Assembly (NCBI GenBank): GCA_039090855.1
Contig: CM077027.1
Span: 106,491,187-106,555,186 of the forward strand
Length of the DNA stretch: 64,000 nt
DNA from: Macrothele yani
Taxonomy: Eukaryota > Arthropoda > Arachnida > Araneae > Macrothelidae
Direction: 5' to 3'
Within the stretch, counting starts at the first letter, position 1. Each line of letters begins with the position of its first letter. The notes beneath the pieces are model-generated. The model ran no database searches. It was not told the DNA's origin and was given only the letters and a program-made list of their open reading frames with translations. Made by a program: the position numbers and the translations under genes. Below are positions 54,150 to 64,000 of the stretch, one piece after another.

Positions 54150-54180
54150 AAAAATGACGGAGAAATTTACTTCATTATAA

Positions 54181-54874
54181 TATGCTTTTACAATTGCTTC
54201 AGTCTGAATTTTTAACATGAAGATATGGTCTCTGCAGATGGAAAAGTAGGCAGACTGATTGATGGTTCAATGGTAGGATATGTATAGCGGTAATATTTTG
54301 CACAGGCCTTCCCCTGTTAGGCAAGGAAAGGATTTCTCTGCTCCCCCATCGGAACTGCAAATACAGTTTCTCAAGTCAGACAGACATGGAGAGCCTGACG
54401 AATTTACGAAACAGCAAATATCGCGTTGGTCACGTGCCCTTCTGCATTCAGCGTATAAACAATCAGTCCGAAACACAGATATTGTTTTGTGAAGTGACAG
54501 ATTAAATATTGTCTTATCGACGGAAGAACGAAAGGAGAAGCATGTCTGAAATCTGATGCCGATTGTATCCTCTATCCAGTTAAGTAAGAAGTTTAGCAGT
54601 CCTATATTTTGAAGTGATGGTATTACTTTTGCAAAACGAAGAGACGAAAGAACAGACACAATCAAAGCATCATATCCTCTCTTCGATCAGATTTTCAGGG
54701 AACCAAGAATTGGGAAAGCGATGAACTAACGTAAGCGAAGGATTTTTCCTTGTCGTATCGAAGTATCTGGCCGATGAAATCAAGTACAGAGAATTGCGAA
54801 GTGAAACAGAATGAGTATGTGAGGTCGGGAAACAAACATTGAAGAAATAAGAAGGGAGAAATGTTGAGTAACTA
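54181..54874. other. No gene recognised
   Basis: The frames at 54280-54492 (plus) and 54267-54665 (minus) have no recognisable motif. Confidence 0.45.
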
Positions 54875-55136
54875 CACTGGTGTGCAAAAATTAAGGACGA
54901 AGAGGAGAAATTAGCATAAGAGTGAAACGAGCAGGCAGAACGGACCGAAAGACCACTCAGAAGATAGACTAGGGTCCGGTACGGTAGGGCATGCGCATAC
55001 ATGCAGCATGACGTAGGGGGGGGGGAGCGTCGGAAGGGTATAAAGCACACGGCCGGTGTACGCTCAGCAATTCGGTGAAAGCTATTGCACGATGTACATC
55101 AGTTTGAACGACGACGAGTTGCTGCAACGGTGTAAT

Positions 55137-56182
55137 ATGGCCAACAGGCAATCTCGTAGACGACATCTGGATGACTTTACCCAAGGTCGCGTTATTGGGA
55201 AGTTGGAAGAAGGTCGAAGTGTGACTAGTGTGGACGAGGAGTTCGGGATCGCTCACAGCATCATTTCACGAGCTTGGAGGGCATTTCAAACGACAGGAAT
55301 AGCTGTCCGAGAGTTTACCACTGGTCGCCCACGAGCAACCACGGCGGCGGACTATCGGTATATTGTCCTAAAGGCGAGAAGAGACAACGGCAGACGGCGG
55401 GAGAAATCGCAAGGCACATGCAACAGACAACTGGACGTCCGTTATCTAGTTTTACCGTGGCCAGGAGGCTGCACAAAGGTGGTCTATTTGCACGATGACC
55501 AGTAACGTGTGTGCCATTAAACCCTGCTTATCGGGGACGGTGGTTTCTGTGGTGCCAGGAACACAAGAACTGGACACATCAGCATAGGGGTCGAGTTCTC
55601 TTTACGAATGAGAGCCGATTTAGTCTGACAAGTGATTTTGGACGTATATACATCTATTTTGGACGTATACACATTTTGGACGTATACACATCCAACATCA
55701 TCGAAAGGGACCGGTTTGGAGGTGGCGGAGTTCTCGTTTTGGGCGGTATCATGCTTGGTAGCCGTACTGACCTCCACATCTTCCAAGGAGGTTCAGTCAC
55801 TAGTGTCCGCTATTGTACCGAGGTTCTCCTGCCTCACGTGCGTCTGTTTAGAGGTGCTGTGGGTCCTGAGTTCCTCTTCATGGACGACAACGCTGCTCCT
55901 CATGGTACAGTGGCTGTTGCAGAGCTGTTGGAGAGTGAAGATATTCAACGCATGGATTGGCCCTCAAGGTCGCCGGACCTAAATCCTATCGAACACGTGT
56001 GGGACCTTCTTGGGAGACGCTTGGCAGCACGTCACCAGCCGCCAGCAGCGATTCCGCAGCTGCGATTGGCGCTACAAGAGGAATTGGCCGCGATGCCTCA
56101 ACATCTCCTTGACAACCTCGTCCTCAGCATGGACAGACGTTGTAAATCCTGCAACGCTGTCAGGGGTGATCACATCCCCTAG
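55137..56182 (+). pseudogene. Tc1-like transposase, family A copy 2 (broken)
   Basis: MANRQSRRRHLDDFTQGRVIGKLEEGRSV matches copy 1. A shift occurs near 55370, after which GEIARHMQQTTGRPLSS (HTH 2) continues in another frame; CGA to TGA follows at about 55498. The first catalytic Asp is Asn (FTNESRF). A short in-frame triplication at 55634-55692 inserts repeats of GRIYI/DVYT into the domain. FMDDNAAPH and LNPIEHVW are intact, 34 residues apart. Confidence 0.85.
55634..55692. repeat. Triplicated ~17-21-bp unit inside the transposase
   Basis: TTTTGGACGTATA occurs three times, each followed by YACA. Confidence 0.9.
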
Positions 56183-56574
56183 TAAAGACTGGATTTTTCT
56201 TGGCAGCCGCCTGTCACATGGACGTTTCTGTCTTCTGTCCAGTTGTGCTCGAAGCTACCTTTTCAATAAAGTGCCTTTGTATCCTTTGGATTCCTTGTTT
56301 GGATGGTTTTGCTCACTTGTCCCATATTCTTACATATTGGGGATCTTATGGTATGATTTGAGTCGATGTGAAGCATTTCTGCACGATGTTACGTTCGAAA
56401 AACCGTCTCGCCCTTTATTAAGTTTTGCACGCCAGTGTATAATAGCCCTCTAAAACAGTTTGGCAAAAACACGCGCCGTAGCACATCTAAAATTTTCAGT
56501 TCAACGAAATATACTCTGGCCGATGAAATTAAGGTAACACGAAGTTTCCCATCAATATTTGCATTTTTATAAGC

Positions 56575-56845
56575 ATCTGATGACCCGGACAGGATTGATC
56601 GGGGAACCGGTCATTCTTCGCCGGCTGGCTCTGCATAGATAAATAGGGCCCATTTCAAAATTGGTTTAGTGAAGACGTTGTGAGAGCAATCTTGCCAGGA
56701 TCCGACGGGTTATCCCGGACAGGATCGGTCGTGGAGCAGGTCAATCTTCACTGTCCCCGCGGGACCACCAGTTCCCGCTTCCACTCCATTGACCGTACGT
56801 GTGTCGTACAGAAATAGCTCCCATTTTAATAAGGTTGGCGTACAT
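56575..56845. repeat. Imperfect tandem duplication, ~130 bp units
   Basis: CCCGGACAGGATTGATCGG and CCCGGACAGGATCGGTCGT begin the two units, each ending in a CCCATTT-like stretch. Family not recognised. Confidence 0.6.
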
Positions 56846-56964
56846 CAAACTCCAAAATGACGCAGTTTCGGATATTTGAACATCTATCAAAACAGATTCA
56901 CGACCTCACGCATTCGCGCAACATTCAAATGACACTGCCCTACCATAAATATCCACAAACCCCT

Positions 56965-57177
56965 GCCACCCCGGTGGCGCAGTGGTCTAAGCGATGGCCT
57001 CTGATCATTCGTCCGAACGGGGTCCGGGTTCGAATCCCGGTGAGGCATGGATGTTGTGTTTGTCTTACGTCACTGGCTCTCTCCCTTCCCTGGAACCAGT
57101 GACCCTAAATTAGGGACGGGCGACTGCTTATAGCCTATTGAGTTGCTCTCGGTGGTCGTTAAACCTTCAATAAAAAA
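56965..57177 (+). mobile_element. SINE-A copy 6
   Basis: GCCACCCCGGTGGCGCAGTG head, intact B box GGTTCGAATCC and an A-rich end. Confidence 0.93.
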
Positions 57178-57639
57178 CCCTTTACTGATAATAAATCAGA
57201 TCTCACGCAAGTACCACGTCCCACACTCAAGTATCAAAATTGTTGTAGAGGTACGGTGAGAAAGCAAGCACGACTGTGAATGCAAAATGTCTACATCGAT
57301 AGAATTAACTGATTTCCATGCGGAATGATCATACACAATACGCACTCATAAGCAAGCGGACACATGAGCAATCGCTCCGTTACGTGACATTTCAGCTACA
57401 CCGAAAATCCCCAGCTAGACATTAGGTGATGTGATACACAAATTCAGGGTGCACTGATGCTGAATTTACCGAGAAACAATCTGCTATACCGCCGAAGCTA
57501 ACATAAGGGTACAGAAACTCTCTGCGAAAGACTGACTGCTCAGGAAACGGCATTTTCTCAAATCCTACAAACTCTATATGGGACTGTTGGGATTGATGTT
57601 AGCACCAGTACAGTGCACAGGATAATAAACATTATGACT
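57178..57639. other. No gene recognised
   Basis: Possibly the left part of the Tc1 relic that follows, but no motif could be read. Confidence 0.4.
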
Positions 57640-58720
57640 TACCACGGTGTCCATCAGCCATCCACAGTCCACTGACCTCTTCGACTAATGACCCACGCCG
57701 ATTTTCGTGATGTAAAGAACGTCGACCCTGGAATGTAGGCCAGTGGAAATCTGTAATATGCACTAAAGAAGCACACTACATATTCTATCATTCTACCAAT
57801 GTGATGGTCGTTACTGGGTGTATCGGATGATGATATAAAGGTACCTTCCTTGCTACATCGTCTCGGCAATGCAGTTTGGTGGCGGCAGCGTGAAGGTTTG
57901 TAGCTATTTTTTCTTGGTTAAGCTCGGGCTCATTAGTCGCTTTGAACAAGAAACCATACATTCTGAGCTCTACCTACAAGTCCTGCACATTTATGCACTA
58001 CCAATGTTGTGGTAGTGCTTTGAGGAAGGCCCGTACATATATCAGAGAGACAACGAACAAAACGATGTATCTATGTTGAGCTTTAATTAGACGTCCTGGA
58101 CAATTATGCACTACCAATATCGTGGTAGTACTTTGGGAAAGGCCCGTTCCTTTATCAGCAGGATAACGCATCGTGTCATATTGTAAGAATAAAACCATGT
58201 ATGCTGATTTCTACCTAGACGTTCTGGACAATTATGCACTGCCAACGTTGTGATAGTATTTTGGGGAAGGCCCGCACCTTTATCAGCAGGACAAGACATT
58301 TTGTCATACTGCTCGCGTTACTACAGATTGGTTTGAGGATATGATCTTAGAAGATTTGGACTTGATAGCGTAGAGTCGTGACCTGAATCCTGTGGAGAAT
58401 GCAAGGAGCGAACTGGATTACCAGGTGCGTGGAAGAAATGACCTCCCAACAAATAAAGCTGAACTTTTCACTACTTTGAAAGCCAGACTTCGTTCAAAGA
58501 GTCGGTTTTCCACCAAATTATTTCACCTAGAATCTGTTTATGATCACAAGTTTAGGCACTTCATCAGTACTGAAGATTACAAGTCATCATCATCATCCAA
58601 ACGATTCTTTGAGATGGGGATTGGGGCTTTGAACGATTTGGACGAAAATCTCCGGTAGATGCCGTGCGATTGCTCGTTGTATCCGAAAATGTCTTTTCAA
58701 CATTACGGAGGGTTGCGTTC
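57640..58720 (+). pseudogene. Tc1-like transposase relic with a triplicated catalytic segment
   Basis: QWKSVICT and an FGGGSVKV-like motif precede three tandem copies of about 113-128 bp beginning near 57978, 58091 and 58219. Each encodes a variant of the second catalytic Asp region: YIYQRDNEQND, LYQQDNASCH, LYQQDKTFCH (the last with Asp kept but the Asn changed). SRDLNPVENARSEL follows with the Glu. Stops interrupt throughout. End repeats not found. Confidence 0.75.
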
Positions 58721-59014
58721 AGGAAACCAGAACCACTTGAAGATAATCTGACGAAGGTCGCCAGAGAGCTACGTCAAACATAATCGACCATTTTCTGATT
58801 CTAACGTCAAAAAGAAACTCAATATTAATGGCTATGGAATAGACTCTCCCTGTTGCTGCTTCGCAGGTGAAATAGTTTCGAGTATAACTGTATCACAACG
58901 GCTAAATGTGACTGGACTCCATGCCAGGAGGACCAATTGTATGAGTCAGGCTGACCCTTAATGGAGACCTCGGCAAAACTAGTGCCACCAGCATAGTTGA
59001 CCAAAGGGTTGAAG
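58721..59014. other. No gene recognised
   Basis: Spacer. Confidence 0.5.
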
Positions 59015-59274
59015 CAAGGAGGTTAGAATAGATGGAGTAAGGACGACGATACAAACTTGAAGTACTTTGAGCAGACAACTTTAATGTTTAAACGTCTCAC
59101 CAACATGTCTGCAGAGACTGTGATTGACTGCGACTCGTCTCGCACGTCTCACAAACATGGTGGCAGAGGCTGTGGTTGGCTGTGACGTCATGATCGTGAC
59201 GTTCAAGTGGCTTCACTTTGATTACACGAGGGGAATACTCCATTTCCCTTACTCCATTTTTTCTAACCTCCTTG
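59015..59274. mobile_element. hAT-like MITE
   Basis: 260 bp with 28-bp inverted repeats (CAAGGAGGTTAGAATAGATG; the right arm ends CTAACCTCCTTG), two mismatches. GGTTGAAG on both sides (59007-59014, 59275-59282) is an 8-bp target duplication. Contains a ~55-bp internal direct repeat (ACGTCTCAC.AACATG). Confidence 0.8.
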
Positions 59275-59329
59275 GGTTGAAGCACTGCTTTTTGATGATT
59301 ATCATTTACTTCATCACACAATATGATTC

Positions 59330-60370
59330 AATTAGGTGCTTAGTCCAGAGAACACCAGAAAAGAGTTGTCCCTCAGAAGTCGGGAAAGGGCTACCTACAC
59401 TGGAAGCGTTGTGGAAGGTTGTGATGCCATAATAATTAATGTGGCGACACTCCACTTCATACCTATGACGAAGGACCCGTAATTGCTCAGCGCTATAGAG
59501 GTCATGTTCTGGAAATCTATGTGCGACATTTCAGAGACACAGTTGGCCTAGGCCTTTTGGATTTAGGGCTTACTTTTCCAGATATAAGTTCCCAAAGATA
59601 CGTGACGTCACATCCGGAATCGCCTGTTTTTGAGGCTTCAAGCACAACCCGAGTGTCATGCAGGGAAGCGCGTGGCGGATGCCTGATTTTGCAGTCGCAG
59701 TACAATAACAGTCATCCACCCTGTTTCCGGAGTCATGATGCGTCCGCAATTGTCGAGACGAACGGAATTGGTAGCCCTGTTGCATGATAAACGGCCTCTG
59801 AAAGCTCTGCGATATGTAAATCAGTCGTGATGACTGCCGAGGTAGCTCGCAGAATCAGGCATCCACCACGAGCTTTCCTGCATGACACTCGTGTTGTGCT
59901 TGAAGCCTCAAAAACAGGCAATTCCAGATGTGATGTCACGCGCCTTTCGGGGCTTATATCTGGAAAAGTAAGCCCTCAATCCAAAAATGCCATAGAACAT
60001 TTTATGCTTGAATTTTCCCAAGGAATCACACCCTGGGGTGTTTATGCGGTCGTTTATTTCCATCCTGTTTAAGCTATCTTCAGCTTACAATTCGCCTCCT
60101 AAGAAAGTTTCAGACATGTTTAATGTGATTTAAGTCTCAGAATCTATTTTGCTGGAGGAGCTCTTTGTTGGATATTTTCAGTATACTTTCACCCGGGATG
60201 AGCACTGTGAGGACAAAGTTATCGTGCATAAACGGAACATCTAGCCCAACTGTGTCTCCGAAATGTCGCTCATAGGTTTCCAGAGCATGACCTCTATATC
60301 CCTGAGCATTATAGAGGTCATAGTAATGGGGTTTTATTCACCTCACACCCTTCTAACCACCATGATGTTG
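59330..60370. mobile_element. Inverted duplication of a Tc1-like transposase fragment
   Basis: Left arm (plus, about 59463-59695) codes YDEGPVIAQRYRGHVLEIY then VRHFRDTVGL. Right arm (minus, 60323 to 59855) codes GYRGHALETYERHFGDTVGL and continues to FMHDNF (second Asp) and LNHIKHVW (Glu changed to Lys). Both arms also share a non-coding block (GGGCTTACTTTTCCAGATAT, GTTTTTGAGGCTTCAAGCAC). The right arm holds about 220 bp the left lacks. Confidence 0.75.
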
Positions 60371-60529
60371 AGTATGGCTCACTTATGTTAGGTAGGCATT
60401 TTACCCATTCGAGAGGGCCGTATCCCTTACTGATGTGGTAACAACTTCTTTAATATCGACTCCTCATTTTTTTCATTTGTTGCAGTCACTGTACATCTTC
60501 CCTTTGACGTTTTACGTTGCAACCATGAC
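60371..60529. other. Spacer, nothing recognised
   Basis: No features. Confidence 0.5.
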
Positions 60530-60790
60530 GTGATAGAATAGTGAAAACAGGAAGTTGCATCGAAGAAGCCAATGTCGGCTTATCAATGCAACTTGCCGTG
60601 AATAACTGGTTCCGGGGGACAAGGAGACGCGGTTCACCGGCAAAAAGGGCTTTATTTTCACATTGGTGCCTGAACGCAAAATGAATCTCTTGTCCTTGAG
60701 GCTGCAAAATAATGTGTGACGCTTCTTCCACACATCGTCCGGAATTAGTCAGAACTAGACGAAATCCGTCGCAATCGACGATTAGTTCTT
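60530..60790 (+). mobile_element. TRIM relic (LTR end, primer site, internal region)
   Basis: TTTATTTTCACA followed by TGGTGCCTGAAC (60664-60675), two changes from the primer site of the other copies, then AATAATGTGTGACGCTTCTT and CCACACATCGTCCGGAATTA, the reverse complement of the satellite monomer. The second LTR was not found; the upstream LTR is degenerate. Confidence 0.65.
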
Positions 60791-61122
60791 TTTTTTTTTA
60801 TGAAAAGAATAAACTCATATGAAGCAACAAATGTGAGCTTTATTTGATCGACAAATTCATTCAACCACTTCAGTAAAGACAATAGTCCCAGTTCGTGATT
60901 TTTCTTTTCTTTTTTTGATTGAAGGTTTAACGGCCACCGTGAGCAACTCAATGGGCTATAAGCAGTCGCCCGTCCCTAATTTACGGTCACTGGTTCCAGG
61001 GAAGGGAGAGAGCCAGTGCCGTAAGACAAACACAACATTCATTCCTCACCGGGATCTGAACCCGGAGCGTTAACGAACGAATCATCATAAGCCAGCGCTT
61101 AGACCATTGCGCCCCCGGGGCA
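60784..61122. repeat. Segmental duplication, unit 1, including SINE-A copy 7 (minus)
   Basis: ATGAAAAGAATAAACTCATA, CATTCAACCACTTCAGTAAA, then the SINE (60911-61122, reverse strand). Recurs at 61297-61474 about 512 bp away, with the same SINE insertion point. Confidence 0.85.
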
Positions 61123-61296
61123 GGTCGGCCGGTTTCATGATGCACCCTTTTTCAGTTGTAAAATCTGAGGCGGAAGTCCACTGATCTCGATTGTGTGCAA
61201 AAATTGAACTGGATAGCGCACTCTTTCACTCTCATTTTCAGTCACAACAGTGTTTGTAAATGTTGTTGGAATGAGATTCTACGGTTAGATTTTTTT

Positions 61297-61474
61297 TTTG
61301 CTTTCTTTTTTTTTGAAAAGAATAAACTTATATGAAACAACAAATGTAAACTTCATATGATTGACAAATTCATTCAACCACTTCAGTAAAGACAATAGTC
61401 CGCGTTCGTGATTTTTTTTTGACTGAAGGTTTAACGACCATCGTGAGCTACTCAATGGGATATAAGCAGTCGCC
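61297..61474. repeat. Segmental duplication, unit 2, with truncated SINE-A copy 8 (minus)
   Basis: Same flank as unit 1; the SINE is cut after its last ~55 bp (GGTTTAACGACCATCGTGAG...GCAGTCGCC). Confidence 0.85.
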
Positions 61475-61538
61475 GGTAATATTTTCACTAACAATGGTCA
61501 ACGGAATGTTTATTTACATCTTTACATAATGGGAAACG

Positions 61539-61763
61539 CCGCCCCGGTGGCGCAGTGGTCTAAGGCGTTTGCCTCTGATCATTCGTCCGTAAGGGGTCCG
61601 GGTTCGAATCCCGGTGAGGCATGGATGTTGTGTTTGTCTTACGGCACTGGCTCCCTCCCTTCCCTGGAACCAGTGACCCTAAATTAGGGACGGGCGACTG
61701 CTTATAGCCCATTGAGTTGCTCACGGTGGTCGTTAAACCTCCAATCAAAAAAAAAAAAAAAAA
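61539..61763 (+). mobile_element. SINE-A copy 9, with perfect 13-bp target duplication
   Basis: GCCCCGGTGGCGCAGTGGTC head, B box GGTTCGAATCC, A tail; flanked by ATAATGGGAAACG at 61526-61538 and 61764-61776. The youngest-looking copy. Confidence 0.96.
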
Positions 61764-61776
61764 ATAATGGGAAACG

Positions 61777-62221
61777 TCTTACCTACTTGAATATACTGGA
61801 TTGAATTAATATTAAATTGTGTACATACATCACGTTGTCCAAAGGCATAACGCAATCAGATCTTCGAGAGTATTAGCTGTTCTGATGAGAAATATGATAC
61901 CAATGCCTGTTAGCGTTGTTTTGCGCAATGGTTTACTCAGAAAAGACTTCGGACTATCTCAATCTCTCCATGCTTTCGTCTTCAACAGCGCGTGAGTCAA
62001 CAGCAGGCGGTCGAATATCAACCGCACTCTTTTCCCATAGATTTTATATGGGAATTTTGCCGCCACACAACACCCAAACGGTTGCATCAATCTCATTTTT
62101 CTCTTCAACTGGCACATCTACATGGTGAGACCTTTATTTTGATACCTCAACCATATCTTTACGTTCAGCCGTTCTCTCCAAATAGGACTCACCGCAAAAA
62201 ACCTTATAGAATTAGTATATA
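61777..62221. other. No gene recognised
   Basis: Short frames without motifs. Confidence 0.5.
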
Positions 62222-63438
62222 CACTGAACAGCAATTCAATTAGAGATACCTGTCTAGTAACGTGTAGCACCACCTTTCGCCAGGATGACGGCGGCGATTC
62301 GTCTCGGCATGGACTCGACAAGAGACCGGAAGCGTCAGGAAGCCATACGGATCCACGACTCCTGAACAAGCTCCCACAGTTCACGAAGATTTGATGGAGG
62401 TGGGGTCAGAGCCTCAAACATCTCTCTCCATGGCATCCCAGATGAGCTAGATCGGATTGAGGTCAGGTGACCTGGCTGACCAAGGAAGCAAGGTCACGTC
62501 GGTAGTGTGTTCATCCAACCATTCGGATACAATTCGGGAGCGATGGCACGTTGCATTGTCTTGTTGCAGAATAAGGTCCCCAGTGGAATGTTAAAGACTC
62601 ATAAACGGGAGCAAATAGTCGTCCAGGATATCCCGGTAACGTTGACCTGTGAGGGACGATGTCGCAATAACCAGGGGTCCCATTTCAGTCCACGTAAACA
62701 GTACCCAGGCGAGAATGCCACCCCCACCAACTTGAAGAGTACCCTGCTGGGAGGAAGGATCCATCGCTTCATGTGGTTTGCGCCGTATTCGTATCCTGCT
62801 ATCCCCATGTACCAACGTGAATATTGACTCATCAGTCCAGGCAACATTTTTCCACATGTCTAGGGTCCAGTGGCGATGTTCCCATGCCCATGCTAATCTT
62901 TGCACCCTGTGATGTGCGGTCAGCAGGGGTACCCTCGTGGTACGATGGTTTCTGTACCCATAGCAAGGAAATGGTTCTGAATAGTGTGGCTGCACGTTTT
63001 TGTGCACCAGCATTAAATTGCCGAGTGATTTCTTGCACTGTGGCCAGTCTATCCGCCGTTACAAATGCGAGCTAGCCGACGATGACCCCGCTCATCCACA
63101 CGCTGTTGTCCAAGGCATTTGGCCCTTGCAAGGATGGTTTTATCGGATTCGATGTACTCACGGTGCACCCGTGACACAGTGGCTCGTGAAAATCCCAGTG
63201 CCTGAACGACCTCCGAGATGGAGTGACCCATTCGTCGGGCCCCGACAATTTGCCCACGATCAAATGCGCTTAGATCCTTCGTCTTGCCCATACTGCGTCC
63301 GACTCTTACTGATTCCCGTCGCATCACTCCTTATATTGTCGGATCGCTGCATACGTCATGTCATTTCCGTTTACAAGACCGCCCACAGCGCCACATTTGC
63401 ATAACGCCAGCTGTCTCTAATTCAATCGCTCTTCAGTG
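62222..63438 (-). mobile_element. IC-type (DD36E) element, copy 4
   Basis: Ends CACTGAACAGCAATTCAATT and TTCAATCGCTCTTCAGTG; TA flanks at 62220-62221 and 63439-63440. 1217 bp. Confidence 0.9.
62255..63291 (-). pseudogene. IC-type transposase, copy 4 (broken)
   Basis: MGKTKDLSAFDRGQIVGARRMG at 63291 and FSRATVSRVHREY (HTH 1) are in frame down to 63049, then the frame shifts; MQEITRQFNAGAQKR (HTH 2) continues in the next. A further shift occurs at the GCTATGGGTACAG site, one base shorter than copy 1. WTDESIFTL keeps the first Asp (Arg to Ile after it); the second catalytic motif is altered to LQQ/ILQQNNA-like near 62560. Inactive. Confidence 0.82.
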
Positions 63439-63440
63439 TA

Positions 63441-64000
63441 GATTCCTTCATCTTCAAGCATGGTTTGCTGCCTGGCCAGAGAACCTACAATTCCGTCCCA
63501 GCTCTTTCTCAAGGAGGAAGATATATGTGAGGTACCAGTGAGGTGACGCATGACTCAAAGCGACAAGTTCCAGAGATAAGCTAATGTTGATAAAGTTCAG
63601 TGAGGAGAATAAGTGTTTCCGCCATCCTATTGCTAGCAAATGGGTTTATTTTCACAGTCAGAGTTTTGTCTTTGTGGGCTTGATTCATTGTTTTTCTTTT
63701 ACAATAGATTAAATACTACCTCGTATGGATTCACTTCGTCGTAAATCAAAAAGGCTATACCACATTTTCTTTGGGTTACCTTAATTTCGTTGTGAAGCGG
63801 TGACGTTATCTGTTAACGAGTTTTAATTTTTGAATTTTTGTTTTTAGGTAAATCTTCTTATTTCTTCGTTATATTTCACGGTTGTGAGGTAGTCAAAGAT
63901 GAACATGTTGGGCACTAGCCCTGTGTAAAAAAATAAATTATGTAAGTTGTTGTCAAACTCAAGTTTGGCCATTTCATTATTTGTTCAAGCGCTTAGTATT
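63441..64000. other. No gene recognised
   Basis: AT-rich, featureless to the window end. Confidence 0.5.

Larger units (their letters stand above)
53675..54180 (+). mobile_element. TRIM-like miniature LTR element with tRNA-like LTRs (copy 2)
   Basis: Two LTRs of 181 bp, 53675-53855 and 54000-54180, nearly identical. The first is followed by TGGCGCCCGAAC (53857-53868) and the second is preceded by AATAAGGGGGAGATGA, so primer-binding site and polypurine tract are in the right places. The internal region is only 144 bp and non-coding. Each LTR holds a 72-nt tRNA-like segment. Confidence 0.9.
54875..56437 (+). mobile_element. Tc1-like transposon, family A copy 2
   Basis: Ends CACTGGTGTGCAAAAATTAA and TTAAGTTTTGCACGCCAGTG, TA on both sides (54873-54874, 56438-56439). 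Confidence 0.88.

Noticed and set aside
54267..54665. 132-residue minus-strand ORF
   Set aside because: No motif; overlaps an equally plausible plus-strand frame.

Overview
This window looks like non-genic DNA from a repeat-rich animal genome, most likely an arthropod. The evidence is the mix of RTE and CR1/jockey-like LINE fragments, several Tc1/mariner families, a pogo/Tigger element, DUF4817-type transposons, tRNA-derived SINEs and miniature LTR elements. The species cannot be fixed from sequence alone. I found no convincing host gene in 64 kb: every open frame with a recognisable motif belongs to a transposable element, and nearly all of these are broken.

Layout. 1-2475: an RTE-type LINE on the minus strand, running off the left edge with its reverse transcriptase frame still open. 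3522-5192: a Tc1-like element. 5284-8785: a SINE, a small LTR element (TRIM), solo LTRs and a piggyBac-type MITE. 9644-14182: two Tc1-like elements and one DUF4817-type element. 14217-22867: SINE-like sequence, two rearranged RTE fragments, several Tc1/mariner elements (three of the DD36E type) and a 1.6 kb terminal-inverted-repeat element (repeat X). 25718-31080: an LTR followed by about 3.2 kb of 63-bp satellite and a second, 84-bp satellite split by a Tc1-like element. 31287-37665: another Tc1-like copy, a 155-bp repeat array split by a nested transposon stack, and the second copy of repeat X. 38404-43345: a mariner, a CR1/jockey-like LINE tail carrying a DUF4817 deletion derivative, and a Tc1 relic. 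44651-47400: a SINE cluster with four tRNA-like families. 48695-63438: further Tc1 elements, a Tigger element, two TRIMs, MITEs and inverted duplications.

The most interesting signal links three places. Miniature LTR elements (clear at 5771-6187 and 53675-54180, relic at 60530-60790) have LTRs of 130-180 bp carrying a tRNA-like sequence with A- and B-box motifs, followed by a retroviral-type primer-binding site. Their internal region contains one copy of a sequence matching the 63-bp monomer of the satellite at 25953-29160. That satellite lies directly next to a related LTR and its polypurine tract. The simplest reading is that the satellite grew out of the inside of such an element.

Insertion order can be read in several places, because older repeats are interrupted by younger elements that have target-site duplications. 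All coordinates and comparisons were made by eye, so boundaries may be off by a few bases.
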